This document shows positions 28,497-39,769 of a DNA stretch of 58,122 nucleotides, piece after piece. Numbering within the stretch: the stretch's first letter is position 1; the number at the start of each line of letters is the position of its first letter. Position numbers and translations under genes: made by a program. Source of the DNA: Chlorokybus atmophyticus (taxonomy: Eukaryota > Streptophyta > Chlorokybophyceae > Chlorokybales > Chlorokybaceae); NCBI GenBank assembly GCA_009103225.1, contig RHPI01003020.1, positions 240,724-298,845 on the forward strand, in the 5' to 3' direction. The notes below the pieces were generated by a model. The model did not search any database, was not told the origin of the DNA, and saw nothing but the letters and a program-made list of their open reading frames with translations.

Positions 28497-30384
28497 ATGG
28501 CAACCGCTTTGGACATGTCGCTTGATGACCTCATCAAGCAGACCAAGAGCAGCCGGGGCGGCGCCCGCGGCGGCTTCAGAGAACGCCGTGGTGGCCGCGG
28601 AGGAGGTGGTGGCCGAGGAGGAGGTGGCGGTGGTCGTGACGGAGATGCAGGCGGGCGTGGGGGAGGCAGGACGCGCAATGCCCTGCGGCCAGCTCCCTAC
28701 AGCTTCAAGGCATACATTGTTTCCTAGTTGCCCTACTTTTGTCGCAGTACCCCCTTTTGCGCGTGCGTCGTCGCTGCTGGTCACTTTCGCCACTTGGGCG
28801 CCTTCGTCACCAGGCTCTATGGCTGGCTGGCTGGCTGGCTCTTCTCGTGGTGGCTGCGGCAGTGGCGACGTTGCTGCTTGCTCAAACAAACGCGTGCTTG
28901 CTCCTGCTGCTGCTGTGTGCTTCTGTCTCTCCTACTCTGCGGAAACGCATCCTTCCCCTCAATCATCACATCTCCTGCAGCGCATTGTCATTAGCGTAGT
29001 AGTTTAGCATGCAGCACGCAGCCTTACACGGCTGCTCTTAATTGCTGAGGACGGGGTTTCTCGGCAAAGACACTGCTCGTATTGAGGCGCTGTTTCGTGA
29101 TGGGCAGCCGCGGAGGACGCCAACGATGGCCGTGGACATGAACCAAGTTTGGCAACACGACATGTACGATGGAGCGCCCGCTGCGGCTGGTGGAGGAGCA
29201 GTCGGGTCCATCCAGACCGGAACGAAGCTTTACATTTCAAACCTGGACCATGGTGTATCCCAGGACGACATCAAGGTGCGCTTCAGGCTGCCAGCTGCGA
29301 CTGACAATTGCGCGACTGTTGAGTTTTGAGTGGCACGTCACCTTTTCGGTGTTGGTGGGCATTGTGGTTTGTGACTGGCTGTGTGTGCTTTGCATGTTGC
29401 ACTGTGCTGCTGGTCGTTGGCTGTTGTTGGGTACAGTAACTTGCAACCAAGCATGTTTTTTTTGTTTAGTTGCCCGTACCCCATATTGGTGCCTGCTCAA
29501 GAGGTCTCTAATCTCCCATTTAATCACATGTTGATTGGTTTTCATGTTGGCTATTGCAAGTTGCAAGTTGGTCTACTGCTGCGCAGCCGCTACAGCTAGC
29601 GTCTTTCATCTTATGCACATCTTCGCCAATGGAGCTTATGGTTCTGGTACGCAGGACTTGTTTTCTGACGTTGGCGACATCAAGCGTTCTTCTTTGCATT
29701 TTGACAAGTCAGGCAGGTCAAAGGTGAGATACCTCTCTTCGCACATGGTCTGCGACAGGTGGTCAATGGTTCATTTCTGACTGTTGTTGTCTGGGCAGGG
29801 TACAGCTGAGGTGGTGTTTGCGCGGAAAGCTGATGGCCTGGCAGCAATGAAGCGCTACAATAACGTGCTGCTGGACGGCAAGCCCATGAAGATAGAGATT
29901 GTGGGCACAAACCTTCCAGCTGCTGGCTCTGGTCGCAATGGAGTTGTTGTTGTGCAAGCCCCTGCGGCTCAACCCATGTGAGTGTTGCGGTGCAGCCATT
30001 GACACAAGGCTGCTGGCACTTTCATGCTGTGTTTATTGCACTGCAGCTGAGTTCCTTGCATCTGATGCTGTGTCCCACTGCAGTCAACTTTACCAAGCTG
30101 GACCTACGCGTCGTGCTGCACCTGCTTTTGCAAGAAGGTACGAAATGGAACTTCGACTGCTTTGTTCTGGTTGCAAACAGAGCTTGAGTAGCTTTGCTGG
30201 GTAATTGACATGTTGCCGTCATAGGGGTGGTTCATCGGGGCGCGGCAGGGGTGCTGAGCGTGGACGAGGTGGGGGTCGGGGCAGAGGGTCAGGTCGTGGA
30301 CGTGGTGGTCGGTCAGCACCACCTAGTGCTGAGGACCTTGATAAGGAGTTGGACACCTACCACACTGCCAACATGGAATCGTAG
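28497..30384 (+). CDS. ALY: ALY/REF (THO complex subunit 4) mRNA export factor
   Basis: The start MATALDMSLDDLIKQTK is the UAP56-binding motif typical of this family, followed by an RGG/Gly-rich region. Exons: 28497 to about 28709 or 28718, then about 29108-29275, 29655-29723, 29799-29977, 30225-30384. The RRM is spread over the middle exons: TKLYISNLDHGVSQDDIK (RNP2), LFSDVGDIKRSSLHFDKSG, GTAEVVFARKADGLAAMKRY (RNP1 region) and LLDGKPMKIEIVGTNL. The C-terminus has a second RGG block and ends LDKELDTYHTANMES, the second UAP56-binding motif. The product is about 262-265 aa, acts in the nucleus and recruits the export receptor to mRNA. The first intron is unresolved: its donor is either a weak GC site after 28709 or GT after 28718, and the acceptor at 29107 is my preferred choice. 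Confidence 0.92.
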
Positions 30385-31869
30385 TTACTAGCCTTGGATT
30401 GAATCACGCTTTTGTTTGACTGTGATTTATCAAGCTTTGTACATTCCTACAGCTGCACGGCACCTTCTGCAAATGCGATGAGCTGGGCTTCCCATGGCCA
30501 TCATGGGAACTGTTGAAGTTGGTTCCAGAGCAGCTTTGGACCTGACGGTGGACGTCACTGTTGGTGCCTGCGCATACACTGCTGCAGCGCCAAGTCTGCT
30601 GGCCTGCATGTTGGGGTGTAGGTGTAAGTATGGTTGTCACCATTATCTTATTGATCGTGTACTAATTGTATCTATTGTATGTATCAACATTAGCAATCGC
30701 TCGTGGCATTGACAGTTGAAAATGTCTTGCTGTGAATGAGCATATGCTGGAGTCCCTTTGTCAAGCTGCTATTATCTCCACCGTTGTCTCTTTGCTTTGT
30801 GCATGATTGTTGCAGTCATCTTGTTGGGGAACTGCCCGGCAGCCGCCTTGGAAACCAGCAAGAAGCATGCATGTTGTATTCTGTTTCAAAGTTGTACCTA
30901 TTCCTGCAGATTTCAACCTTTCGTGTGCCCTGCGCTCTTCTATAGAATCGGCCTTACCGCCGCCTGTAGCGATGTGGGGATAAGGTATGCTGTAAGCCGG
31001 GTACTTCGTGCACACGAAAGGTTAAAATCAGTAATAATGGCAATTAGAAATGCATGTTTAGCCACAATCAGTGTATCATGTACATGTATAATGATTAATA
31101 CCATACGCACTTGCATGAATTTGCATCAACTTACCAATGGCAATCAAGTCAACCAAACACTAAAGTAAACATGATGAGATATGGTTATGTTGCCATGCCG
31201 ATAATGCAATGCCGGCCGTGCCATTATAGAGCTTACAACTTGGCAACCGGGCTATTCCTCACATAGACTTAGTTAAACATGCTGGTTAACTTGTGTACCG
31301 ATATCAAACACTGGTAATGATAAGTGTAAATGCGTACACTGCTGCACCTATTGCTCGCACTTGTCACAGCTTCATTTGCGCTTCAAGGTTTGCCAATAGG
31401 TTGTGAACCTATCAGATGCATCAATTTGAGTGCGATGCATGTGCAAGACATGCGCGCGTACACACACAGTTTGGTCGATCACAAAGTGCAATGCGCCATG
31501 AAGTTATAAGCACAACTCTTCAACACACATGGCAAGCACATGCTGATCAGGATATGTCAACACGACGTAGACCCAAAGACATGGATATGGGACGATGGCA
31601 GCAGCTCAGGCAATTGCCCCTTTCCGTTCCTTTGGTACATGGATACAAGTTAGATATGAGGCTACGCTTTAACGACCGCACTATGAGGACAACCTTCAAG
31701 CATATAGCGTGGGAGGTGCTATGTGCATAGGTGCCAATCTCAGCAACCATCCAACCAACACCTTGCAGCTTGAATTAACTCAACTATGAACACATTTGAC
31801 TGGCTTGTGACGATGACACTTACCCAACGCCATGCCAAGCTTGTCATGATACACAATCCAACCCTCCAA
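30385..31869. other. convergent intergenic region
   Basis: This lies between the stops of ALY (+) and the bestrophin gene (-). It is AT-richer than the genes. No additional gene, repeat or RNA was recognised. Confidence 0.45.
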
Positions 31870-34556
31870 TCACTTGTTGTTCAATATGGGGTTGACATAC
31901 ACCGGCCAGACGCCCAAATCCGCAGCAACGTAGTGATCGCTCTCAGAAAGATCGTGCGGCTTAAGGGAGTTGTTGATGATGCCGTTCACCTGCAAGCACA
32001 CACGTGAGTGATCGTCAACACCGTCACTCCGATATGAAAGCACCAGCGTTTAGGGGTTGATGTGGTGCAATACGTGACCAGTTTCTAAGATGTAATGAGC
32101 AGGAGTGTCAACTGCTGTACCTGTCGCGTAAATGTGTCATCTTTGAAGAAGTCTGTTACATCCGTGCCGAAGGGGTTTTCAATCTGCACTGCCGTTTCAT
32201 TCAACCCGAAGTAACTCATTGCCAGAAGAGTCTCCACCTGCAGCAGCCATAATCCATTTCCTTATTGACCATTCACACCAGTTCAGTCTCAACATGCTGA
32301 TTGCAGACACGCACCGGGATAGTGAGCCACTCCATTTTGGAGACAAGAGCGCATGGGAATGTGTATACGAGCAGGTTCATCAGCAATGTGCCGATATGTG
32401 CATATAGGGGTGGGAATGGCGTGGTCGCAATCTTCGCAGAACCTAGCACACGCAACGACACTTAGCATAGCAGACTTCATGCCTTAAGTCTCACGAACTG
32501 GAGGTGGCTTACACAACATGCACATCCGTGACATAAAACTTAACACTGACATGGACGGCTGCAGCGCTTGAATTGAAACACACGCACTTGATAACAATGG
32601 TAGCATGAAAGACAGCGATTGAGACAGCCATTGCAGCTGTGCTCAAATTGACAATAACGACCAAAAAATGCTTTGCAGAGCACCACCCACTATCACCCAT
32701 GCAGCCATTGGCTGCTGAAGCACACGCTGCATTAATAATAGTGGGTGATGGTGCATGATGCATTGCTGCGAAAGAAGCTTGCTTGCTTGCTTGTAGTGTT
32801 GTCGGCAACATTGACTTGCGGGTAAAACAAGCGTACGACATCCAGCAGATTGCGACAGGTTGTTAGCGCGGACTGCAGCATGGGTAACATGGCAACCAAC
32901 TGACTACATAAGATGAGCGTTGGCAGGAAATGCATCATTGCAATGACCACACATGATGTGACAGATTACGCATCTTTGTCTCTGACAAACAGTGACACTT
33001 ATTGTGACGTTGTCTGGTCTCTTGTACCACCGTATGAGCCAACACGTGGCAGTTCTTGTGCGTAATGTAGTCTTATTGAAGGGCATACGCACCTTGGAGA
33101 GCAGGAATCATTGCGCTGATCGTATTCTCCAGCATCATCGTCTGCATGCTGCAAGGATGCATATAAACTCAGTACAAGCCAGCGCACGCAATGTAGTGTC
33201 AAACCACTCACCGCATGTCACTGTAGTCGCCGTGAAACAATTGCTGCTTAATGCCCACCTCCAACGCATACTGCACGCAGTCCAACAACCAACAATGCTT
33301 AAGCAAAAGGTGTTACAGCACAGCACAGGCATGTTGACATGATGACCATGCGACTGCTTGTGCAATTGCAAGCATCACAAAACTATGCATGTGAGATGTA
33401 GGGCACCTGCTGCAACCAGCCCATGGCTGTCATGTGTGGAGCAGAGCTTGCCCTTAGCGCAGCCTGCGAGGAACAACATGCTTGCTACATGCGCTCCTCG
33501 AACAGTTCAAGAGTATCGAGCTGCATGCTGGCAGCTGACCTGTTTTGACTTTTGTGCATAAAGAACATACGTGAAGGACATGCGCAAATACATACATACC
33601 ACTTCAGCTAAAGAAGCTTCCTCATATTCCGCTGTGCTGATGTTCATAGTGTCTGACCTGCACACAACTTGCACAAAGTCACATGACCAGATACAGGACA
33701 ACAACACGCGACAACGACGAACGGAGCGACACATGTCGTGTCCTCACTTGGCCAGCAGAAACACCACAAAGGCTCTGAAGAACAACCGCAGGCGTCGTGC
33801 AAACTCCAACCGCGCAAGCGTTTGCCTCTCGCCCCGCCCTTGGATGAAAGAGGAAGCCTACAACAGGACGTTATTTATGCCGAGAAAACTGGGATGAGCG
33901 CATCCAACTCAGGTTGCTTGTGAGCATGATCCTGTTAGCTTGCTGCCACACCTTCGATGAGAAGTCTGCAAGGCTTCCCACAACAGCGCCCAAGTGACTC
34001 CTGCCTTCCCAAAACCGTCTGAACGTGCAACCACAAAGTTTACCACAAGAGAGTTGATGATGCGCAACGGGAACACGATCATGTAACAAACACAACATAC
34101 TATGTACTGGTCATTTTGAGCCTTACGAGTACGCTTGTTGGCTGCGGAAAACTGTGAAGAAAGAAAGCAGTGTGCCCAGGACTGTGTGACCTGTGCTGTC
34201 TATGCTTCCTGCACAGGAGTGATGAGATAAGCAGAGCTATCGTGTTGCACTGTTGTAAAGGTGTAAAGAAAGCAAGTGTTGGTGCTATATGCAAGCAAAG
34301 CAGGCCATCCTTACGTCTCACCAATGTCTGCTTCCGTGTAGCACGTTGCCACTAACAGCGCAATGCCGGAGGCAATCCACACGCGCTTAGATATCCGTGG
34401 CAGGACAGTTTCTTCAAGGTTATCTAGCGGCCAAGCCAACTGCACATACAGCTGCATAATCAGGCAGTAGACGCCTGAAGACATAGCTGACAGGATGCGT
34501 GTGAACGCAACAGTCTGTCCATTGGTGCTTGCTTGTGCGTACCAGAATATGGCAAG
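31870..34556 (-). CDS. bestrophin-family anion channel (VCCN1/RFP-TM-like)
   Basis: Eleven minus-strand exons splice in frame: 34556-34322, 34181-34127, 34018-33952, 33857-33748, 33657-33600, 33463-33407, 33270-33212, 33148-33093, 32442-32315, 32237-32121, 31989-31870 (1062 nt, 353 aa plus a missing N-terminus). Family features are hydrophobic helices around MSSGVYCLIMQLYVQL and VWIASGIALLVATC; the conserved TLLSFFTVFRSQQAYSRFWE (family LxxLxVFRTNxxYxRWxEGR); TPFPPLYAHIGTLLMNLL; MEWLTIPVETLLAMSYFGLN; and VQIENPFGTDVTDF, the hallmark IENPFG segment. Plant members sit in thylakoids and conduct chloride to tune the proton motive force; here the location is inferred. The junction to 5' exons is not resolved, and residues at the exon-1 edge (before about 34520) may instead be intron. 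Confidence 0.87.
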
Positions 34557-34737
34557 CTGGTAAGCACATAACAAACAGCAACAGCAACAGCAACAGCAAC
34601 AAGCATGAGCATCTGAAGGTGCGTGCGCGCACACACACGCTCATGCTCACGCAATGCATGTATGCGCGCGCGTGCACCTGCATATGCTCACGCTCATGCA
34701 TACAGATGCACTACGCATGCAAAAACGCACCAGTGAT

Positions 34738-35344
34738 TCAATAGAGAACGCTGGGGAGGGAGACTCTGCAGCATGATGTCCCAGCGACGCTTGACACGGG
34801 AGGGTTCCTTTTAAAGATAATCTCGAACGTCTTTTCCAAGCATTTCTGATGCTGAACTGCTGTCCTCTCTACAGTCAAACGACAATGGAAGTTCAAACAC
34901 TGACTCAGCACAACTTGGACAGGCAACATTCTGCATGCATTGCATGAGATTGCACTGACCCTTCGGCCTGCGGTAGTTGTCAACCAGCAGCAGCAGCTTT
35001 GGCGTTTCTGACAAAGCCAAGCACGCCGCCTGTCCACCACCGCAACCTGAAGAGAGCGTAAGCAAGCACATGGCCGCAGCATTGTCGTTTGAGGACGAAT
35101 AAATAGCTCTCTGGCAAATTTAGGGTATCATCAACGAAGGCACAGCGTACAGAATTGACAAAATAGCCCCTTTGGCAAGGCACACCGACAGCATGCCCAT
35201 GAAACAAGGACCACAAAACCAATCTTCCAACCCCAGTCACGGGCAGGACTCGCTGCGTACGTGTCTGCTGCTTCCCACCAGCGCAGCACAGCCAGCTGAC
35301 TCTACGGAGGTCGCCGCCCCCGCTGCCGTCCACGACGACGCCAT
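34738..35344 (-). CDS. probable 5' exons of the bestrophin-family gene
   Basis: Upstream of the channel core the minus strand has an ATG at 35344 followed by an Ala/Ser-rich, acid-poor stretch (MASSWTAAGAATSVESAGCA) that looks like a chloroplast transit peptide. It also has a short basic exon candidate near 34812-34738 reading SRVKRRWDIMLQSL after an AAAAG acceptor, resembling the basic segment before the first helix of bestrophins. I could not join these to each other and to the core without a frame conflict, so the exact 5' structure is open. Confidence 0.4.
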
Positions 35345-36500
35345 GCTGCTCACATTGAGCTGAGCAGCTCTGTTGTGTGCTGCTGTTCCGTCACCCGCCA
35401 AAAGCGCTGCTCGCTGGCACAGGCACGTCACCCTCGACACGGACTAGGTGGCTTAACTACCGACGTAGGCACACACAAGCATACACACACATTTGTGGTT
35501 TGTAACAGTGTCATTGGCATTGAAGCAATTGCATCTTGCTTCATGTATGCACGCTGTACCTATGCACACCCTCCGAGGATCAATATGTATGCACATATAG
35601 CATGGGAACACATCTCCCACCAGCCAATTTCAACCATATGTAAGCATTTGCACACATTATCTATGCATATTAAACATGGCCCGATTGTGCATACAACCAG
35701 AGAAAACATATGGATTGGAACATATTATTGTACGTGATATATTTGAGATTAATAAAATGAAAATAGACTTTTTTTGATTGATAATTTTAATTACTCATTA
35801 TCGATAAGTTATATTTAATATAAACAACTCGCAATGTGCACATTGTTGGTGTGCAAGGGAGGCTTAACTGCAAGGCGTGTCTCGCCTTGAGGATGCGTAC
35901 TTATCCAAAATGCGAGTGTGCACATCATGAGAAGGGAGTGGAGCTGCAGGGAGCTGAGCAGCATTTGCGAGTGCGCAATCGAGTTGGAAAAGCTGCAGAG
36001 GGTGCATGCGACAGTGGTGATGAAGTGACAGAGTACAAGAGTTAATGAGAAGGAAGGAAGTATACGGGTGGTCCCCTTAGCTTGGTAGGAGGTGATAGTC
36101 ACTCAACAAGCTTATAGACTAGGATGCATGTACAAGCACACAGCGGTCATAGCTATCAATGTGTTAATTCGCTTGGCTTCTAAGCAAGCATGGTTACGTA
36201 CTGCAAGCATCTAGCCAACTTAAGCAATTGCATACCCCAACAATGAAGAATGCGATTGTGCACGGTATGCAAAGTACTGTGGTGAAAGGGAGATGATATA
36301 GTCCGCAGGTAACGGGGCAGTGGCCACGCCACAAAAGAAGCACGAACGTGCGCAAGCAAAAACCACATTGAGCAGGTTAAAGACACAGAGCAAAGGGTGT
36401 ACAACACAAGGGTTCAAACAACAGCTCACAGTAGTATAGCTCTCGCTCTAAGCCACGTGCACGCGGTTCGCCTACGGATGGTGACATTGAATGTGTTGGG

Positions 36501-36896
36501 TGTAACGACGTCGCTTCCGCGCTAATCGGCTTGCGTGCAACTTACCGCCGACCGCTTGCTGAGGGTTTGCTTATAGAAATGTCGATGTTGGCGGCCGCCA
36601 CAACTTTCGCCTCTCATTAGCTGACACCGGGGGTAGTGTCGATGGGTCTTGTAACGATGTCAGCCACCGCGTGAACCGGTTCGACCAATCCTGTTGCTGA
36701 TGGGGGGGCACAAGGGGTGAGGGGGAAATGCATGCCGAGAGTCGTCGTGACATTATGCATACTGAGAGGTTTATGCGCAGCTTGCAGAATGTGCATAGTT
36801 GTAACATCGGCGCCTTAACCACTAGACTACGGCAGCAAAAGTCGCTGCCATAGGGAGCTACATGCCTAATATGTCCCATATTATATATATGTTACA
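36501..36896 (-). mobile_element. LTR of a retrotransposon (likely 3' LTR, minus orientation)
   Basis: The segment begins TGTAAC and ends GTTACA, the short terminal inverted ends of an LTR. It is 396 bp long. On the minus strand it is preceded by a purine-rich tract (GGGTTGGGAGGAG, just right of 36896), as expected for a polypurine tract before a 3' LTR. No target-site duplication is visible. The adjacent internal region on the right is soon replaced by an inverted related fragment, so the element is broken. Confidence 0.55.
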
Positions 36897-37070
36897 CTCC
36901 TCCCAACCCATTACCCATGGGGATCGCCCTGCATGAACTAAACACGGCGACTTACCCACGTTATCAATCGAGCTCACTGCGATATGAGACATGTGGCTCC
37001 TCCTATGGCAGCGACTTTTGCTGCCATAGCTTAATAGTTAAGGCGCCGATGTTGCATAAGCAAAGGTTAA
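36780..37070. repeat. inverted pair of tRNA-like repeat elements
   Basis: Two related sequences lie head to head. The minus copy (about 36895-36790) and plus copy (about 36983-37070) share CTATGGCAGCGACTTTTGCT, then a D-arm/A-box-like segment (AGTGGTTAAGGCGCCGATGT in one, AATAGTTAAGGCGCCGATGT in the other). The start resembles a tRNA 5' half (acceptor GCTGCC, box A TAGTCTAGTGG), but no complete T-arm or B box in the same orientation was found, so neither is a tRNA gene. The minus copy lies inside the LTR above. Confidence 0.6.
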
Positions 37071-37889
37071 CCAAATTTTACTTACATTACATTTACGAAG
37101 ATTTCAAAAATTTAAATGGGTCTCATCGCATCATCAGCTGAGATGATGGAATTGCTATCTATTTGCACGGGATCCCCTCATCATCTCTGTAGATACATGC
37201 GGCTTGAAAAACTTTGCTAATGATTCGTAAAACGTAAAAATACATATAAAGTGCCTCACGTTGTATTTTGTTTTGGAGATTGTGGGCCTTGGTAATTATC
37301 AGATTATAACACCAACATCAATGAACTCATTTAACTTTGATGGTCGTATCAGCAAAAGGTTGAATTGTGAAATGATCTTTAAAAGTAACTGTTAAACGTA
37401 ATATCATTTGCACTACAGTATATATTTAATCGCACTCGTGTCACTAGGGTCGTTTGGGGGCAATGCGCACCCCATGGCTAGTACTGCTTCTCTTGCTGAG
37501 GCAAAATGCGACGGTATGCACAAGCGACCCCTGTGGCGGTTTGTTACGGTAGCAAGTGTATGAGCGCTGCATGCAGCAGCGAGCCCATTATAATATCAAG
37601 CAGCTCGAGTCGATCTTCGTCATCGCTTACTTTGTAGTGCAAAGGTATGCTTGTGTATGTTTACTTGAGTGCACGGTTTAACATGCAACACGAATGTCCT
37701 ATTGAGATGTGCACAACACTTTTCATGTATGCGTATGTAAACACACCTCAATACTTAAGTAACACCTTTGTTGTGTCAAGCTTAGCCTTTCCTTGCCCAA
37801 CATGCACTTTTGTTAGTGTGTGTTTAAGTTGTTCAGCACGTCCCCCATCTCCCCCCCCCCCCCCCCCCCCCAACACGATGGGTTGGGAC

Positions 37890-37890
37890 N
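37890..37890. other. single-N contig join
   Basis: A lone N follows a run of about 22 C and a short unique stretch. It probably marks a scaffold join or an unresolved base next to a homopolymer. Confidence 0.6.
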
Positions 37891-38804
37891 GACGTGGCTA
37901 TGATTGTGTGTCATACAAGTCGAATAGCGTGAGCAGTCGATTTTCAAACACATTTGCATCAATAACCCTCACATAGGCAAATGCATGCGCGCTTGTAAGC
38001 CACCCCGACCATGCGACCGTTTCTTGAACGATTGAGGATGTGAGAGGTTGCAATTTGCAATGATCTTATTGCGTTGTTGTTTAACAGCAACGTTGGCAAT
38101 GTCTATATAGCACCCCAAGGGGTACAAACTTAACTTAACTTTCATGCGTTCATGCAAGCATGGTCCCTAAGCTGCCAATGATTGCTATTTAACCGTCACA
38201 AACATCATATCTTTAGATCAGATGCTTCTCATCGCGTTGGCGCGTCGCATCACAACGGTAATAGTTGTGTAGCGGGTCCATCAATTGTTTATATCTCTTG
38301 TGTATACCCAACCCGAATGTAAAAATGGGCTCGACGGGCGTACGTAAGGGTTTCCATGACTGTTGTTAAAGTGTCGTGTGATCTTTGACCTTTACCTGAT
38401 GATACCATCAGCACCATTGCACTGCACATTGTAATTTTCTTCAACCATTGATATGCATCACAAGAATTTTCAACATCAATAATTTAACTACAGGGGGAAG
38501 GCAGCAACGGCTCATGCACACTAGGAATGTAGCTATTCATCCAAACACAGCATAGTCAGTGCAAAGGTTATACGCAGGTTATACACATTGAACAAGCTTT
38601 GCCAAAGATGAGGTGCAAACAAGATTATCACACTTGTTTGCATGCTATGTACATGTATTCGTGCGCCTAAGAAGAAAAAGGAAGGCGGTTGCCATATTTG
38701 TTGCCAAATGATGTCGCCACTTCCATGCCGTCGTGTTTCTTGCGCAATTAGAACAGTGACTCACATGTGTTATAACCAGCCATTCGCCTGCGAATCGGGG
38801 TAAG

Positions 38805-39607
38805 CCGGTTGGCATTGATGCTGTCGACATAAGCATGTGCTGTCCATACAAAACCGTGCACTATGTGAAAGCAGCTATAGGAACCAAGCACTATGCAGGC
38901 CAAAGCACTGGCCTTGGCATGTTCAATTTGCTAATGCAGTGAGTTCTGCACCTTGCATAGCATGCATTACGGAGGGGTCTTGCTGTCTATATGAACTGTG
39001 AAATTGCAATGGCAACAGTCTAATGGCCTACCAAGCATTCAACAAGTCCTGACTGCAAAGACCTCATGGGTTCTACAAGATTGGCCTTGATGGCAAGAGT
39101 AACAGTTCTCAAAAGGCAAGAAAAGAGAAACTAACGGAGAAGATCATCCATCACATCCAGAACCAAAATCGCATGACTGCCTACAACAAGCCTGTAGAGA
39201 GGTGCGACAGCTTGCTGCCGCCTGCTGTGTTGTGAGATAGCTTGTTGCCTGCAGTCGGTAGTCATGCGAGTTTAGTTCTAGATTGGATGGATAACCTTGT
39301 TCGTCAATTTCTCTTTCTTGGCCTTGGAGCTACTGTCACTCTTGCCACAAAAGCCTTGTCTTGTGAAACCTGCGGGGTCTTTACAGCAAGGACTTGTTGA
39401 ATGCTTGATAGCCTGTCAGACTTTTGCCACTGCAATTGCACAGTTAACACAATCGGCAATCTCACCGACTATGTTAACCCCTCGGTGACGTATGCTATGC
39501 AAGGTGCAGAACTCACTGGCTTTGGCATGTTGCTTGGTTCCTCCAGCTGCTTGCACATGGTTAACGGTTCTGCTGGACAACACATACTTATGAGGACAGC
39601 ATCATGT
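38805..39607. repeat. long imperfect inverted repeat (about 0.4-kb arms)
   Basis: The left arm, about 38805-39191, read as reverse complement, aligns along its whole length with the right arm, about 39240-39607. Shared blocks in order include CTTGTTG, AGTCATGCGA, TTTCTCTTT, ACTCTTGCCA, GGACTTGTTGAATGCTTG, GCTATGCAAGGTGCAGAACT, GGCATG and GTGCTTGGTTCC or its variant. The arms have drifted with many substitutions and small indels and are separated by about 48 bases. The alignment stops abruptly near 38805 and 39607. It could be a foldback transposon or an inverted duplication; transcripts would form long double-stranded RNA. Confidence 0.8.
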
Positions 39608-39765
39608 GATGACATCGAGATGTACTACTACATGGTGAACGGTTCTGCGTGGACAACGCATGCTTATGGGGAGCATCATTGTGATGACATTGAGATGTAC
39701 TACTGCAGCTGCTTGCACATGGTAAACGGTTCTACATGGACAGCACATGCTTACGCACATGTGGT
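39545..39765 (+). repeat. tandem repeat with preserved reading frame
   Basis: Three related units start at 39557, 39632 and 39719 (ATGGTTAACGGTTCT and variants). They are spaced 75 and 87 bases apart, both multiples of three, so an open frame (MVNGSA... CDDIEMYY) passes through all copies. The first unit overlaps the right arm of the long inverted repeat. Confidence 0.7.
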
Positions 39766-39769
39766 TCTG

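Larger units (their letters stand above)
35380..38650. other. AT-rich intergenic block with retroelement remnants
   Basis: Base composition shifts to AT-rich here (e.g. 35720-35830 and 37070-37440) compared with the flanking genes. The block carries the LTR and inverted tRNA-like pair described separately, a poly-C run at about 37850-37871 and a single N at 37890. No host gene was recognised. Confidence 0.55.

Noticed and set aside
36790-36850. Possible tRNA gene
   Set aside because: Only the 5' half (acceptor and D-arm-like) is present. No anticodon stem or T-arm follows in the correct orientation; the nearby GGTTCGA is on the other strand.
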